Shown: positions 46,601 through 53,718 of the stretch, in pieces
How positions within the stretch are numbered: the stretch's first letter is position 1
How the letters are laid out: every line of letters begins with the position of its first letter
Source: Streptomyces sp. NBC_00576
GTDB lineage: Bacteria > Actinomycetota > Actinomycetes > Streptomycetales > Streptomycetaceae
Assembly (NCBI RefSeq): GCF_036345175.1
Contig: NZ_CP107780.1
Span: 7,812,001 to 7,876,000 of the forward strand
Direction: 5' to 3'
DNA length: 64,000 nucleotides
Translations under genes and position numbers: made by a program
The notes under the pieces: model-generated
The model's database searches: none
What the model was told of the DNA's origin: nothing
What the model saw: the letters and a program-made list of their open reading frames with translations, nothing else

Positions 46601-47275
46601 GGCGACATGATCATCGAGACGTTCGGGGTGGAGTGCTTCGCCGACGGCGAGCCCGTGTTCTCGCTCACCACCGTGTTCGGTTTCTTCCCCCCGGCCGCGT
46701 TCGAGAACCAGATCGGGCTGCCGCCGACCGACGACGAACGGCGCGCCCTGGAGCGGCCGTGCGACCTCCGTGTCGAGCTCGGCCCGCGGCCCGCGAAGTA
46801 CTTCGACGGCCCGCTCCACCTGCCGGGTCCGATGCTGCTGATGCTCAACCGGGTGACCGGCTGGTGGCCGGACGGCGGACGGGCCGGGCTCGGGCGGCTG
46901 CGGGCGGAGAAGGACGTGGACGCCGACGACTGGTTCTTCAAGGCCCACTTCTTCCAGGACCCCGTCCAGCCGGGATCACTGGGCGTGCAGGCCATGTACC
47001 AGCTTCTCCAGTTCTACGCCGTGGAGAGCGGCCTCGGTGACGGTCTGCGCCGGCCGCGTTTCGAACCGGTGCTCCCCGGCCGGCCCGTCACCTGGAAGTA
47101 CCGGGGCCAGGTGACCCCGCGCAACAGGACGATCACCGTCGAACTGGAGGTGACCGAGACCGGCGAGACCGAACGCGGGCCCTACGCCGTCGCCGAGGCC
47201 TGGCTGTGGGCCGACGGCACCCGCATCTACCACGTGACCGACCTCGGCCTCGGACTGACCGAGGACGACGGCTGA
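40610..47275 (+). CDS. pfaC: PfaC/PfaB-type megasynthase: KS-CLF-AT-DH-DH
   Basis: A 2221-residue synthase subunit. KS1 (about 1-425) has Cys180 in DAACASA, His315 in ECHATGT and His351 in NVGHLITAAG. The second KS-like domain has SAEEASG (Glu605-606) instead of the Cys, marking it as a chain-length factor. An AT-like domain (about 870-1230) has GYSSGE at Ser964 in place of GHSxG. Then come two FabA-like double-hotdog dehydratases. Catalytic histidines are His1701 (FFEGHFPEDP) and His2113 (FFKAHFFQDP), each preceded by a pseudo-hotdog (RMPAGIMVEAGQADLL; FEQNGFPVMPFG). These set and isomerise double bonds in PUFA-type synthesis. ATG 40610 is preferred over GTG 40598 because the near-ideal GGAGGTGA lies 8 bases upstream; that motif overlaps the previous stop. 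Confidence 0.92.
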   Translation: MRFEPIAVVGRGCVMPDAPDPDTFWDNVLAGRVSLRDTPPDRRRLSDAWALGDPADCTDRTWSRTAGYVTDFTASGPLDPALDPVFHWTWHGAAAALREAGQDRLLHNAGLVLGNLSFPTTGMASYAEHIWLRDQYRDQHLTSGGPPPDPRNRFMSGLPAHLAARELGLGLGGFALDAACASALYAIGLACRKLQERGADLMVAGGVNRADDLFLQVSFCSLAAMSRSGSSRPFHRDADGLVPGEGAGFVALMRLDDALAAGAPVFGVIRGVGLSNDGRGSGLLVPSEDGQERAMRQAYEAAGIAPESVGLLECHATGTPVGDAVEVRSAARVFADAADLPTGSAKSNVGHLITAAGAAGLLKTLGALRAGIRPPTVGADEPLAALSGTPLRLLQEPEEWRGPRRAAVSAFGFGGNNAHLIVDAWTGDDCGAPAFPPPTRPARTPEPVAVVAVGARVGDGRDLHDLRDALFGGERRDAARETVEVALDGLRFPPLDLESTHAQQLLVLEVAREAADRTTLPGDRTMVLIGMGCDPEVARYITRWRIPELLSENGNGTLDRVRELRDAVQPAQSASAVVGTMPNVVANRISAQLDLSGPGFTISAEEASGLAALEVGARALRAGDADAVLVGAVDLSHEPVHRAALSQLGRDDRPGDAAVVLVLKRLADARAADDTVLALLDTELTDAPAPEGQGQGQAQGQAQDRDDAAARRWTVGDPTQPDATPDHFDPADLFGRAHAANGLLAVVSSVLALHHRAVPRAGAPARPALRPRTAVAGVEPLGGPARQVRLRAADRAPYLTELPHRIHVFSGDSRAEVVRALVEGRESADGPARLALAAAGPEDLADRTETARRWLAGEDGVRPDFTAFRDRPVGGEVAFVFSGGSMAYAGMGADVMLAFPDLLAAVEDRSGPLHGLVGWAHEGEQPRPGHALDQIWGASVLGQLHARITRTLLRIEPHASLGYSSGESSALASLGAWPDVTSLSAQARRAELFADGVVGELKVPRRAWRKLGVEGTTWASYQVEEPVERVRAAIGDEPGVHLMVVNTPDSCVFGGEANGCLRVLDRLRTTQALHIPYQVAAHVPELAEIRDTWWRMHHLPTTDVGVRFYTCSTGRWYRASADAAADAVTEQALGPIDFGRTVEQAWEDGVRVFVEHGPRSHCASWIRRVLGDREHVAVSLDAPAGRGIGQLLRAALELVAAGVEADTDALCDRLAAARPEPRPAGRRLTLPAHSPAIRLPDPGTPPSHEVMARAPRLPGTPAPGAVTVVARDTSTPVDPGVVEAPARVLLPSPAAAAMSPAQARTPAPRGGAVPAPGALTHHPAMTAVMEAQHHAISAHRHFLAVQARVHEEFLATRQRAAAHLLAAHLNAVGSPPLPMPPPPALVTLAATEAPVATKTPAATKAPAADAGPHGPVFTRADLERLATGPVSALFGPLFAPQDQYRRQTRMPAPPMLLADRVTGIDAEPGSMGTGTIRTETDVRLDSWYLDPCGRMPAGIMVEAGQADLLLISWLGVDLLNRGERVYRLLGCELTYHGSPPLPGETLRYEIHIDGHGEHGGIRLFFFHYDCYVDGELRLSMRGGQAGFFTDDELARTGGVLWDPETETPDPALPLDPPPVSSPARSFGPDAVRAFAEGRPVDCFGAGWELTRTHIRSPRTGDGRMRLLHEIPEFDPTGGPWGRGYLRAVTPVSRDDWFFEGHFPEDPCMPGTLMFEGCLQAMAFHLAALGCTVDHDGWRFEPAPGSPVPMLCRGQVTPDSTQLTYEVFVSGMSAGPEPELVADVLCTVDGVKAFHARGIRLRLVPDWPLTHWRQLGPAAVQPTGAHVPHHALAGLAGHHEPTTEIAEAQGFRYDYASMLACAWGKPSEAFGAAYAPFDSARRLARLPGPPFHFMSRAVAVEGPAWVPEAGSAVEVEYDVPDEVWYFEQNGFPVMPFGVLMEVVLQASGWLASYVGSALGHDEDLLFRNLDGTGTVLGEIRPGTRVLRTRTRLLDIAHSGDMIIETFGVECFADGEPVFSLTTVFGFFPPAAFENQIGLPPTDDERRALERPCDLRVELGPRPAKYFDGPLHLPGPMLLMLNRVTGWWPDGGRAGLGRLRAEKDVDADDWFFKAHFFQDPVQPGSLGVQAMYQLLQFYAVESGLGDGLRRPRFEPVLPGRPVTWKYRGQVTPRNRTITVELEVTETGETERGPYAVAEAWLWADGTRIYHVTDLGLGLTEDDG

Positions 47276-47338
47276 GACGCTCCGCCCTTCCCTTCCCCTC
47301 TCTTCCCTCCCTTCCCCGCGAACCAAGGAGGTTTCACC

Positions 47339-48655
47339 GTGGCCGAGTCCGAGTCCGAGTCCGTGGCCGAGTCCGTGGCCGAGTCCGTGTCGGCGTCCGC
47401 GTATTACGCCGACGACCTCACCGAACTTGTCGACTTCGTCCGTCAGCACTCGCCCTACTACCGCGACCTGTACGCCCAGGTGCCGTCCGGCCCCGTCGTC
47501 CTGGAGGACCTGCCCGTCCTGGACCACGAGTCCTTCTGGGGCGCCAACACCGCCCACGACAGCCGGGTGCTCACCGGCCCGCTCACCGAAGGCATCGTCT
47601 TCAAGTCCGGCGGCACCACCACCGAGCCCAAACTCTCCGTCTACACCCGGCAGGAGCTGCTGGGCATGAGCCTGCTGCAGGGCAACGGCTTCGAGCAGGC
47701 CGGACTGCGCCCCGGCGACCGGGTCGCCAACCTCTTCTACGCCGGGGAGCTGTACGCCAGCTTCCTGTTCAACGTGCTGTGCCTGCAGGAGTCGTCGGTA
47801 CCGAACGTGCACCTGCCCATCGCGTCCGCCCCGCTGGAGTACACGGCACACGTCATCCACGAGTTCGCCGCCACCGCACTGCTGGGGCCGCCGACCACGA
47901 TCTGCCAACTCGCCGCCCAGCTCACCGAGTCGGGCCGCCCCGCACCCGACGTCCACCTCGTGATGTTCGGCGGCGAGTCCTTCTACGAGGACCAACGCCC
48001 GCTCCTCGAAACGGCGTTCCCCAACGCCCGTATCCGCTCCATGGGTTACGGCAGCGTGGACGGCGGCATGCTCGGAGCACCCGTGGCGGACGACCCCGAT
48101 CCCCGGGTCCACCGCACCCACCGGCCGCAGACCGTGATGGAGATCGTCGACGACGACACCGGCGAGCCCATCAGGGAACCGGGCCGGCCCGGACGGCTGG
48201 TCGTGACCGATCTGGCCCGCCGGCTGATGCCCGTGATCCGGTACCCCACCGGGGACCGCGGCGCCTGGGTGGACCGCGAGGAAGGGCTGTTCCGGCTGCT
48301 GGGCCGCTCCGACGAGGGCGCCCGGGTCGGGCCGATCACCGTGTACCTGGAGGATCTGCGCGCCGTGGTGCAACAGGTCGCGGACGGCCGGCCCCTCGTC
48401 GGCATGCAGGTGGTGCAGCGCCGCAAGGACACCCGGGACGAGCTGGTGGTGCGGATCGCGGGCGACCTCGGCGACCCGGACACCGTGGGCAAGGCCGTCG
48501 CGAGCCGGCTCGACGAGATCCGCCCGATGTTCGCGGAGCACGTCGAGGCCGGGCTGATCAACCCGCTGACGGTGGAGTGCGTTCCGGCCGCCGGGCTCGT
48601 CGTCAACTCCCGGACGGGAAAGCTGCTCCGGCTGATCGACGAACGCACACCATGA
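47339..48655 (+). CDS. Phenylacetate-CoA-ligase-like AMP-forming enzyme
   Basis: A 438-residue adenylate-forming enzyme of the PaaK-like type. FKSGGTTTEPK is the P-loop-like nucleotide motif; MFGGESFYED, RSMGYGSVDGG and IRYPTGDRGAW follow, then the C-terminal lid with NSRTGKLLRL. GTG 47339 is supported by an excellent AAGGAGGT site after a long pyrimidine tract. The N-terminus (AESESESVAESVAES) is a low-complexity repeat from a GAGTCC tandem array. In this position it could activate a starter acid, release the finished acyl chain as an acyl-AMP/CoA, or load it on a partner (inference). It lies 66 bases before the ThiF-nitroreductase gene. Confidence 0.85.
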   Translation: MAESESESVAESVAESVSASAYYADDLTELVDFVRQHSPYYRDLYAQVPSGPVVLEDLPVLDHESFWGANTAHDSRVLTGPLTEGIVFKSGGTTTEPKLSVYTRQELLGMSLLQGNGFEQAGLRPGDRVANLFYAGELYASFLFNVLCLQESSVPNVHLPIASAPLEYTAHVIHEFAATALLGPPTTICQLAAQLTESGRPAPDVHLVMFGGESFYEDQRPLLETAFPNARIRSMGYGSVDGGMLGAPVADDPDPRVHRTHRPQTVMEIVDDDTGEPIREPGRPGRLVVTDLARRLMPVIRYPTGDRGAWVDREEGLFRLLGRSDEGARVGPITVYLEDLRAVVQQVADGRPLVGMQVVQRRKDTRDELVVRIAGDLGDPDTVGKAVASRLDEIRPMFAEHVEAGLINPLTVECVPAAGLVVNSRTGKLLRLIDERTP

Positions 48656-48721
48656 GCGCCCGCCCCCAGACGCACCCGACCAGAACAGTCCGCGCCCGGC
48701 GTACGGAGGGAGGGCTCCGCC

Positions 48722-50740
48722 ATGACGCATGACACGGACCCCTATGACACGGATCCCCATCACACGGATCCCCATCACACGAACCCCTACGGCACAGACC
48801 TGTCGGACATCGCGGTGGCGGTGACCGGGGCCGAGGCGGTGACCCGCAACCTCGGCATCGTCAACGAGCGTGAGCAGGCGGCGCTGCGCGCGGCGACGGT
48901 GCTCGTGGCCGGCTGCGGCAGTGTCGGCGGCGCGGTGGTGGAACCGCTGGCACGGCTCGGCGTGATGCGTTTCCGGCTCGCCGACCCGGATCACTTCGAC
49001 GTCACGAACCTGAACCGGCAGGCCTGTGTGCTCGCCGACGCGGGCCTGCCGAAGCCCGAGGTGCTGGCCCGGCGGGTGCGGGCCATCAACCCGTCCGCCG
49101 AGGTGACCGTCTGTCCGGAGGGGCTGACGCTGGAGAACCTGGACGAGGCACTGGACGGTGTCCATGTCGCCTTCGACGCCATCGACCCGGCGATGTCCGC
49201 GTGGGTCAAGTACCAGCTCCATGTGCGTGCCGCGCAGCGTGGCATCCCCGTCGTCGCGGGCGCCGACTTCGGCGGGAAACCGGCCGTGTACGTCTTCGAC
49301 TACCGGCGCCGTCCCGTGCCCTTCTACGGCACCGCCACCGCCGAGGCCCACCGGGAGGGCCGCGTCTGGGACTCCGTACGGTGGTTCGGCAGGACCCATT
49401 TCCCCAGCGACTATCTCCCGGTCATGACCGACCGACTGTCCAACGGCGGCACCTGGCCGCAGATCTCCTACTGTGTGCTCGGCATGGGCGCGCTGGGCAG
49501 CAGAGTGGTCCTGGACCTGTTGATGAACCGCAGAACGCGGCACGTCGTCACCGTGGACCTGCACGCCGCGGCCATGCCCCGCGCGGCGGCGCTCGCCCAC
49601 CGGGCCCGCATGCCACTGGAACTCGCGCGGACCCTGCGAGCGGTCCGGACGGCATCCCGGGCGGCGGCGGCCCGGGAAGCGGCTCAGGCATCGGACCGTC
49701 TCCGCCCGAGTGCGCCCGCGCCCGCGTCCACGACCCCGCCCGGGCGTCCGCTCCCCGAACGGCTCGCCATCGTGCTGCGGGGCGCCCGGCTCGCACCGTC
49801 GACCTACAACGCCCAGCCCTGGCGCTTCGAGCCGGTCGACGGGCGTACGGTGCGCCTGGCGCCCGACCCCGGGCGCTGGCCGTCCGCCGCACGGGACGCG
49901 CTGGGCTGGGCGGAGAGCCTCGGCTGCGCGCTGGGGGCGATGTCCTACCTCGCACACGGGGAGTGGGAGGCCTGTGCCGCTGATCCGGGTGACGCGGACT
50001 GGTACGCGGGCCGGTTCCACTGCGACCGACTGCGCGAGGACGTGCTCGCCCGGCAGGGAGCCCTCGGCCTGCGCAGCACCCACCGGGACGATCTGCTGCG
50101 GACACCGCTCGACGGGACCACCATGAAGCGGATCGAACTGACGTGCACCGAGCGGAACCTCACCCTGGAAACGGTCACCGGAACCACGGCCCTGGACCGG
50201 CTCGCCCGCGGTGAACTCGACGCGCAGGAGGACGGCCGCTCGGACGACGGTGAGCTGTGGGAGTGGCTGAGGGAACGGGCACGTACCGAGGACGGCCGAC
50301 GCTCGTTCGGCGATCCGAGTGATCTGCTCGGCGTCTCGGGAGCGGCCCGTGCCGTCGGCCGCGTCCTCGGGAGCCGGGCGATGCCGCCCCGATGGGCGAC
50401 GCCGCCCACCACGGTGACGGCCCGGCTCCGGGCCCGGAGACTGCGCAACTGCGGGGCAGTACTGGTCCTGCGGGGCCCCCGGCGGACAGTCACCGACCGG
50501 TTCGACGCGGGTGTGGCGCTGATGCGGGTGTGGCTCGCATTGACCGAGGCCGGATACGCCGCTCAGCCGCTGGGCCACGAATTCGGCGGACCGGGCGCAC
50601 CCTGGACCGGGGGCGGCGCGGACCGGGACGACACCGTACTGGCAGTACTGCGGGCGGGACGGGCCACGACCGCGCCGGCCCACCAGGCGACGCGCTGCCC
50701 GACCGACGCCTCCGTGCGGTGGACCGGCTGGACGGGATAA
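48722..50740 (+). CDS. ThiF/E1-like adenylyltransferase fused to a nitroreductase (Rv1355c/MoeY-like)
   Basis: A 672-residue two-part protein. After an Asp/His-Thr-Pro repeat (residues 4-25), the ThiF domain (about 35-300) has VLVAGCGSVGGAVVEPLARLG (nucleotide loop from residue 64) and ADPDHFDVTNLNRQ. A Pro/Ala linker follows. The nitroreductase-like domain (about 335-660) starts RLAPSTYNAQPWRFEPVDGR and ends YAAQPLGHEFGGPG, an FMN fold with a long insert. The same fusion occurs in mycobacterial Rv1355c, called MoeY, whose role is not established as far as I know. It could adenylate a carboxylate and reduce or oxidise it, making it a candidate tailoring enzyme of this pathway. GGAGGGCTCCGCC precedes the ATG. 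It ends the gene set. Confidence 0.88.
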   Translation: MTHDTDPYDTDPHHTDPHHTNPYGTDLSDIAVAVTGAEAVTRNLGIVNEREQAALRAATVLVAGCGSVGGAVVEPLARLGVMRFRLADPDHFDVTNLNRQACVLADAGLPKPEVLARRVRAINPSAEVTVCPEGLTLENLDEALDGVHVAFDAIDPAMSAWVKYQLHVRAAQRGIPVVAGADFGGKPAVYVFDYRRRPVPFYGTATAEAHREGRVWDSVRWFGRTHFPSDYLPVMTDRLSNGGTWPQISYCVLGMGALGSRVVLDLLMNRRTRHVVTVDLHAAAMPRAAALAHRARMPLELARTLRAVRTASRAAAAREAAQASDRLRPSAPAPASTTPPGRPLPERLAIVLRGARLAPSTYNAQPWRFEPVDGRTVRLAPDPGRWPSAARDALGWAESLGCALGAMSYLAHGEWEACAADPGDADWYAGRFHCDRLREDVLARQGALGLRSTHRDDLLRTPLDGTTMKRIELTCTERNLTLETVTGTTALDRLARGELDAQEDGRSDDGELWEWLRERARTEDGRRSFGDPSDLLGVSGAARAVGRVLGSRAMPPRWATPPTTVTARLRARRLRNCGAVLVLRGPRRTVTDRFDAGVALMRVWLALTEAGYAAQPLGHEFGGPGAPWTGGGADRDDTVLAVLRAGRATTAPAHQATRCPTDASVRWTGWTG

Positions 50741-50801
50741 CGCCCGAAGCCCGGCCCGACCCCCGTCCGGACCGGGCCTCGCAACGCGCCTCGCAACGAG
50801 G

Positions 50802-51545
50802 TCAGTTGCCGCCGGCGGCCTTGAACATGTAGCTCTCGGCTGTCTTGCGGCTGGCGTTCCAGTACGAGACCGCGGGGTTGTCGTCGATGTTCAGGAAGTC
50901 GGCCTCGGCGGGCAGCGGGGCCTTGATCGGCGCGCTGTCCGGGTCGGCGTTGGAGACGCGGCCCTGGAGGCTGACGGTCACCGTCTCCACGGCCTCGGTC
51001 GGCGCGCCGGTCCGGAAGAGGAGCATGCCCGCGTACGCCTTCTTGCCCGGCCCGACCGTGACTGTCTTCATCTCGGACTCCATGGGGCCGACCTGATCCT
51101 CCCGCCCGTTGTCGAAGCGGACGATCGGGTACCGGTAGAGGACGCATTCCTTGTCGCCGGTGTTGGTGGCCGTGAGGAGGAGGTGGCGGGCCGAGTCATG
51201 TGCGTAGAGCGTCGTGGCCATCGAGATGTTCGCGTCGCTGCAGGCGGCGGTGACGGTCGTACCGCCGCCGTTGCTGCTCGGCTCACTGGAGTTCCCCGAG
51301 CCGCCGCCCGATACCTGCGAGGCGTCGGTCGTACTGGCGCTGGGCTGGGTGGAGGTGGAGGTGGGCTCGGTGGAGGTGGTCGCGCTCGGCGGGGCGGACG
51401 AGGAGGACGGGACGGACGGGGTGGACGGGATGGCGCCCGTGCCGTTGTTCGTGCCGTCCGGCTCGCAGGCCGTGGTGGAGAGGAGGGCGGTGAGGGCCGC
51501 GGCTCCCAGGGCGCAGGCCTTCCAGCTCTTGTAGGTGGTACGCAT
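50802..51545 (-). CDS. DUF4232-like secreted lipoprotein
   Basis: A 247-residue predicted lipoprotein; the signal ends STTAC with Cys27. A Ser/Thr/Pro spacer (about 30-80) precedes a domain beginning TAACSDANISMATTLYA and LLLTATNTGDKECVLYRYP, the beta-sandwich pattern of DUF4232 proteins common in Streptomyces. GGGGGATCACC precedes ATG 51545. Function is unknown. It is convergent with the end of the megasynthase gene set and probably not part of it. Confidence 0.82.
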   Translation of the reverse strand: MRTTYKSWKACALGAAALTALLSTTACEPDGTNNGTGAIPSTPSVPSSSSAPPSATTSTEPTSTSTQPSASTTDASQVSGGGSGNSSEPSSNGGGTTVTAACSDANISMATTLYAHDSARHLLLTATNTGDKECVLYRYPIVRFDNGREDQVGPMESEMKTVTVGPGKKAYAGMLLFRTGAPTEAVETVTVSLQGRVSNADPDSAPIKAPLPAEADFLNIDDNPAVSYWNASRKTAESYMFKAAGGN

Positions 51546-51979
51546 GGTGATCCCCCGTGTGCGGTCAGGTCGTTCGACGTTCAGCTGGAAAGGTAGCGGG
51601 AAAGGCCGTTCCCCCTCGTCCAACGAGGGGTTGAACCGCGTCTGCAACCAGGGTGGTTGTCGGCGTACAACCAGGGGTGTAGCCGTGGCCGAGAGCCGGG
51701 TGGAGTGATCGCTCCTGGCCTGCGCTCGGACGATGTTCGCGCAGCGCACGTGGAGCACAGCGGTTCGCAGGTCCTTCTCGCAAGTGGCGGACGTCGTCTA
51801 CGCGGTGGTGTCGGTCGGCATTTCGAGCACCGACTGACGCTGAACAGCCGGGCCCGGGCGGTCGTCTTCGCGTACGAGACCGGACTGACCTCACGCGGCG
51901 CCGCGACCCGGGGAACGGACGACGCCTGAGGTCCTGGTACTGCCGGGCCGTCAACCGCGGAAGCCAGGAGGCCGACGTC
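51546..51979. other. Intergenic stretch with a LuxR C-terminal remnant
   Basis: Most of this region is featureless. The plus-strand frame ending at TGA 51929 encodes LNSRARAVVFAYETGLTSRG (about 51838-51900), which matches the last helix and tail of LuxR-type response regulators. Nothing before it belongs to the family, so only a fragment remains. Confidence 0.45.
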
Positions 51980-52948
51980 CTACTTCGTCGCCTCCGCGCG
52001 GGCCTCGCTCGGGGTGAGGCCGAACCGGGAGCGGAAGAGACGGGCGAAGTGGGCCTGGCTGGAGAACCCCCACCGGTGCGCGACGTCGGCGATCCTGGTC
52101 TCCCGCGCCCCGGGGCCGGTGAGTTCCTGACGCGCCCCGACCATGCGCCGTTCCACGATGTGCCGCACCGGCGACCTGCCGGTCGACTCGAAGATCCGCC
52201 CCAGGTGCCGTACGGAGATGCCCATGACGCCGGCCACCTGCGCGGCTGAGAGACAGGGGTCGTGCAGGTGCCGGTCGATGTAGTCCTCGGCCACGATGAG
52301 CTGCGACCGGTAGACGTCGGTTCCCGGCCTCCCGCCCGTACGCTCCTCGGCGAGTTGCCCGAGCAGGTCGAGCACGGTCCCCTCGGCGTCGGCGGGATCG
52401 TACGGCCCGCCGCGCAGCGCGGTCAGCCCCGTGAGCCGGGAACCCAGCGCGGCCACGAGCGCGCCCTCCCGCGCCGTGCCCCGCCCGAACAGCATCGGCC
52501 CGGGCAACCCGCCGCCCACACACGCCTGCGTGAACAGATCACGCGGCACGTCCACCAGGATCTGGCGCATCGAGGAGGAGAACCCGAAGAGATACGGCCT
52601 TCGGGTGTCGTAGACGAACAACTCGCCCGCAGTGGCCGCGAGGCAGCCGTTCTCGTGCAGGAACACCGCCTCCCCCTTGAGCAGGAGACTCGCGAACACC
52701 GAGTCCTTGGGCGCCGACCTGACCGTCTGCGGGCTGCGCTCGATGGCGTGGGCGTTGCCGGAGATGTCGGCGAGGCGCAGTCCGCCCACCTCGATGTTGG
52801 TCTGCCTGGCCAGCAGGCCCTGCTCGGAATAGGAGGTGCAGGACAGGCCCACCAAGGCCCTGCGGTTGTAGTCCTCCCAGTAGTGGATGCGCTCGGCGGG
52901 CGCGATGTGCTCGGTGGTGGCCCGGGAGATCACGGCGGGGACGGACAC
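51980..52948 (-). CDS. AraC family transcriptional regulator
   Basis: A 322-residue protein with an AraC-binding-like (FeaR/NtdR-type) N-terminal domain, IHYWEDYNRRALVGLSCTSY, and a C-terminal pair of helix-turn-helices: LSAAQVAGVMGISVRHLGRI and ETRIADVAHRWGFSSQAHFA. The GTG at 52948 follows GGGAGGTCAC. It is the last gene of the minus-strand run that starts at 55350, only 50 bases after the SDR gene, so it probably activates its own operon in response to an aromatic or related substrate (inference). Confidence 0.88.
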   Translation of the reverse strand: MSVPAVISRATTEHIAPAERIHYWEDYNRRALVGLSCTSYSEQGLLARQTNIEVGGLRLADISGNAHAIERSPQTVRSAPKDSVFASLLLKGEAVFLHENGCLAATAGELFVYDTRRPYLFGFSSSMRQILVDVPRDLFTQACVGGGLPGPMLFGRGTAREGALVAALGSRLTGLTALRGGPYDPADAEGTVLDLLGQLAEERTGGRPGTDVYRSQLIVAEDYIDRHLHDPCLSAAQVAGVMGISVRHLGRIFESTGRSPVRHIVERRMVGARQELTGPGARETRIADVAHRWGFSSQAHFARLFRSRFGLTPSEARAEATK

Positions 52949-52998
52949 GTGACCTCCCGTGTTCGTGCATGTCAGGGAGGCTCAGCTTAGGTGACGGG

Positions 52999-53718
52999 TC
53001 ATACGGCCAGATAGCCTCCGTCCACCGGGACGACCGCGCCGGTGACGTACGAGGCCGCCGCCGAGCACAGGAACGCCACCACCGAGGCGACCTCGTGCGG
53101 CTGCCCGAGCCGCCCGGCCGGGATACGGGCCAGCACCTGGGCCGTGACCTCGGGATCGTCGAGCACCCCCCGGGCCAGCGGGGTGAGCACGAAGCCGGGC
53201 GCGACGGCGTTGACCCTGATGCCGTCGGCGGCGTACTCGGCCGCCAGCGATTTCGTCAGCTGGGAAACGCCGCCCTTGCTCGCGCTGTAGGCGGGGCGGT
53301 CCCTGCTGCCGGAGAAGGCGAACATGGACGAGACGTTCACAACGGTGCCGCCGCTCACGGCCAGGGCCGGGCGGGCGGCCTGACAGGCGGCCATGGTGGC
53401 GGTGAGGTTGATGTCGATGACCCGCTGCCAGCGGGCGAGGTCGTACTCCTCGCGGTCGTGGCTGACGCCCGCGCAGTTCACCAGGACGGCCAGCGGCTGG
53501 TGCGTGGACAGCAGATCGGTCAGCCCGGCGCGGTCGAGTACGTCGTGCTCCACGACGCGGACGCGGGGGTGGTCGGGCAGGTCGGCGGGGTCGGCGGGTG
53601 GCAGACCGAGTGCGGTCACCTCGGCGCCCAGCTCGGCGAGGAGGACGGCCGTGGCCGCGCCGATCCCCGAGGTCCCACCGGTCACGAACGCCCGCTGCCC
53701 TACGAACTCGCCGCTCAC
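52999..53718 (-). CDS. Short-chain dehydrogenase/reductase (SDR)
   Basis: A 239-residue classical SDR: AFVTGGTSGIGAATAVLLAE (NAD(P) loop), LVNCAGVSHD, NVSSMFAFSG with the catalytic Ser, YSASKGGV with Tyr and Lys, and VDGGYLAV at the end. GTG 53718 overlaps the stop of the preceding alcohol dehydrogenase gene as GTGA, with AAAGGAG as ribosome site. Coupled translation and a shared operon with a zinc alcohol dehydrogenase and cupin dioxygenase suggest stepwise oxidation of a hydroxy-ketone or diol; the substrate is not known. Confidence 0.9.
   Translation of the reverse strand: MSGEFVGQRAFVTGGTSGIGAATAVLLAELGAEVTALGLPPADPADLPDHPRVRVVEHDVLDRAGLTDLLSTHQPLAVLVNCAGVSHDREEYDLARWQRVIDINLTATMAACQAARPALAVSGGTVVNVSSMFAFSGSRDRPAYSASKGGVSQLTKSLAAEYAADGIRVNAVAPGFVLTPLARGVLDDPEVTAQVLARIPAGRLGQPHEVASVVAFLCSAAASYVTGAVVPVDGGYLAV

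Noticed and set aside
46976..50683. 1235-codon minus-strand frame across the ligase and ThiF genes
   Set aside because: Antisense shadow caused by high GC; the plus-strand genes have motifs, ribosome sites and family matches.
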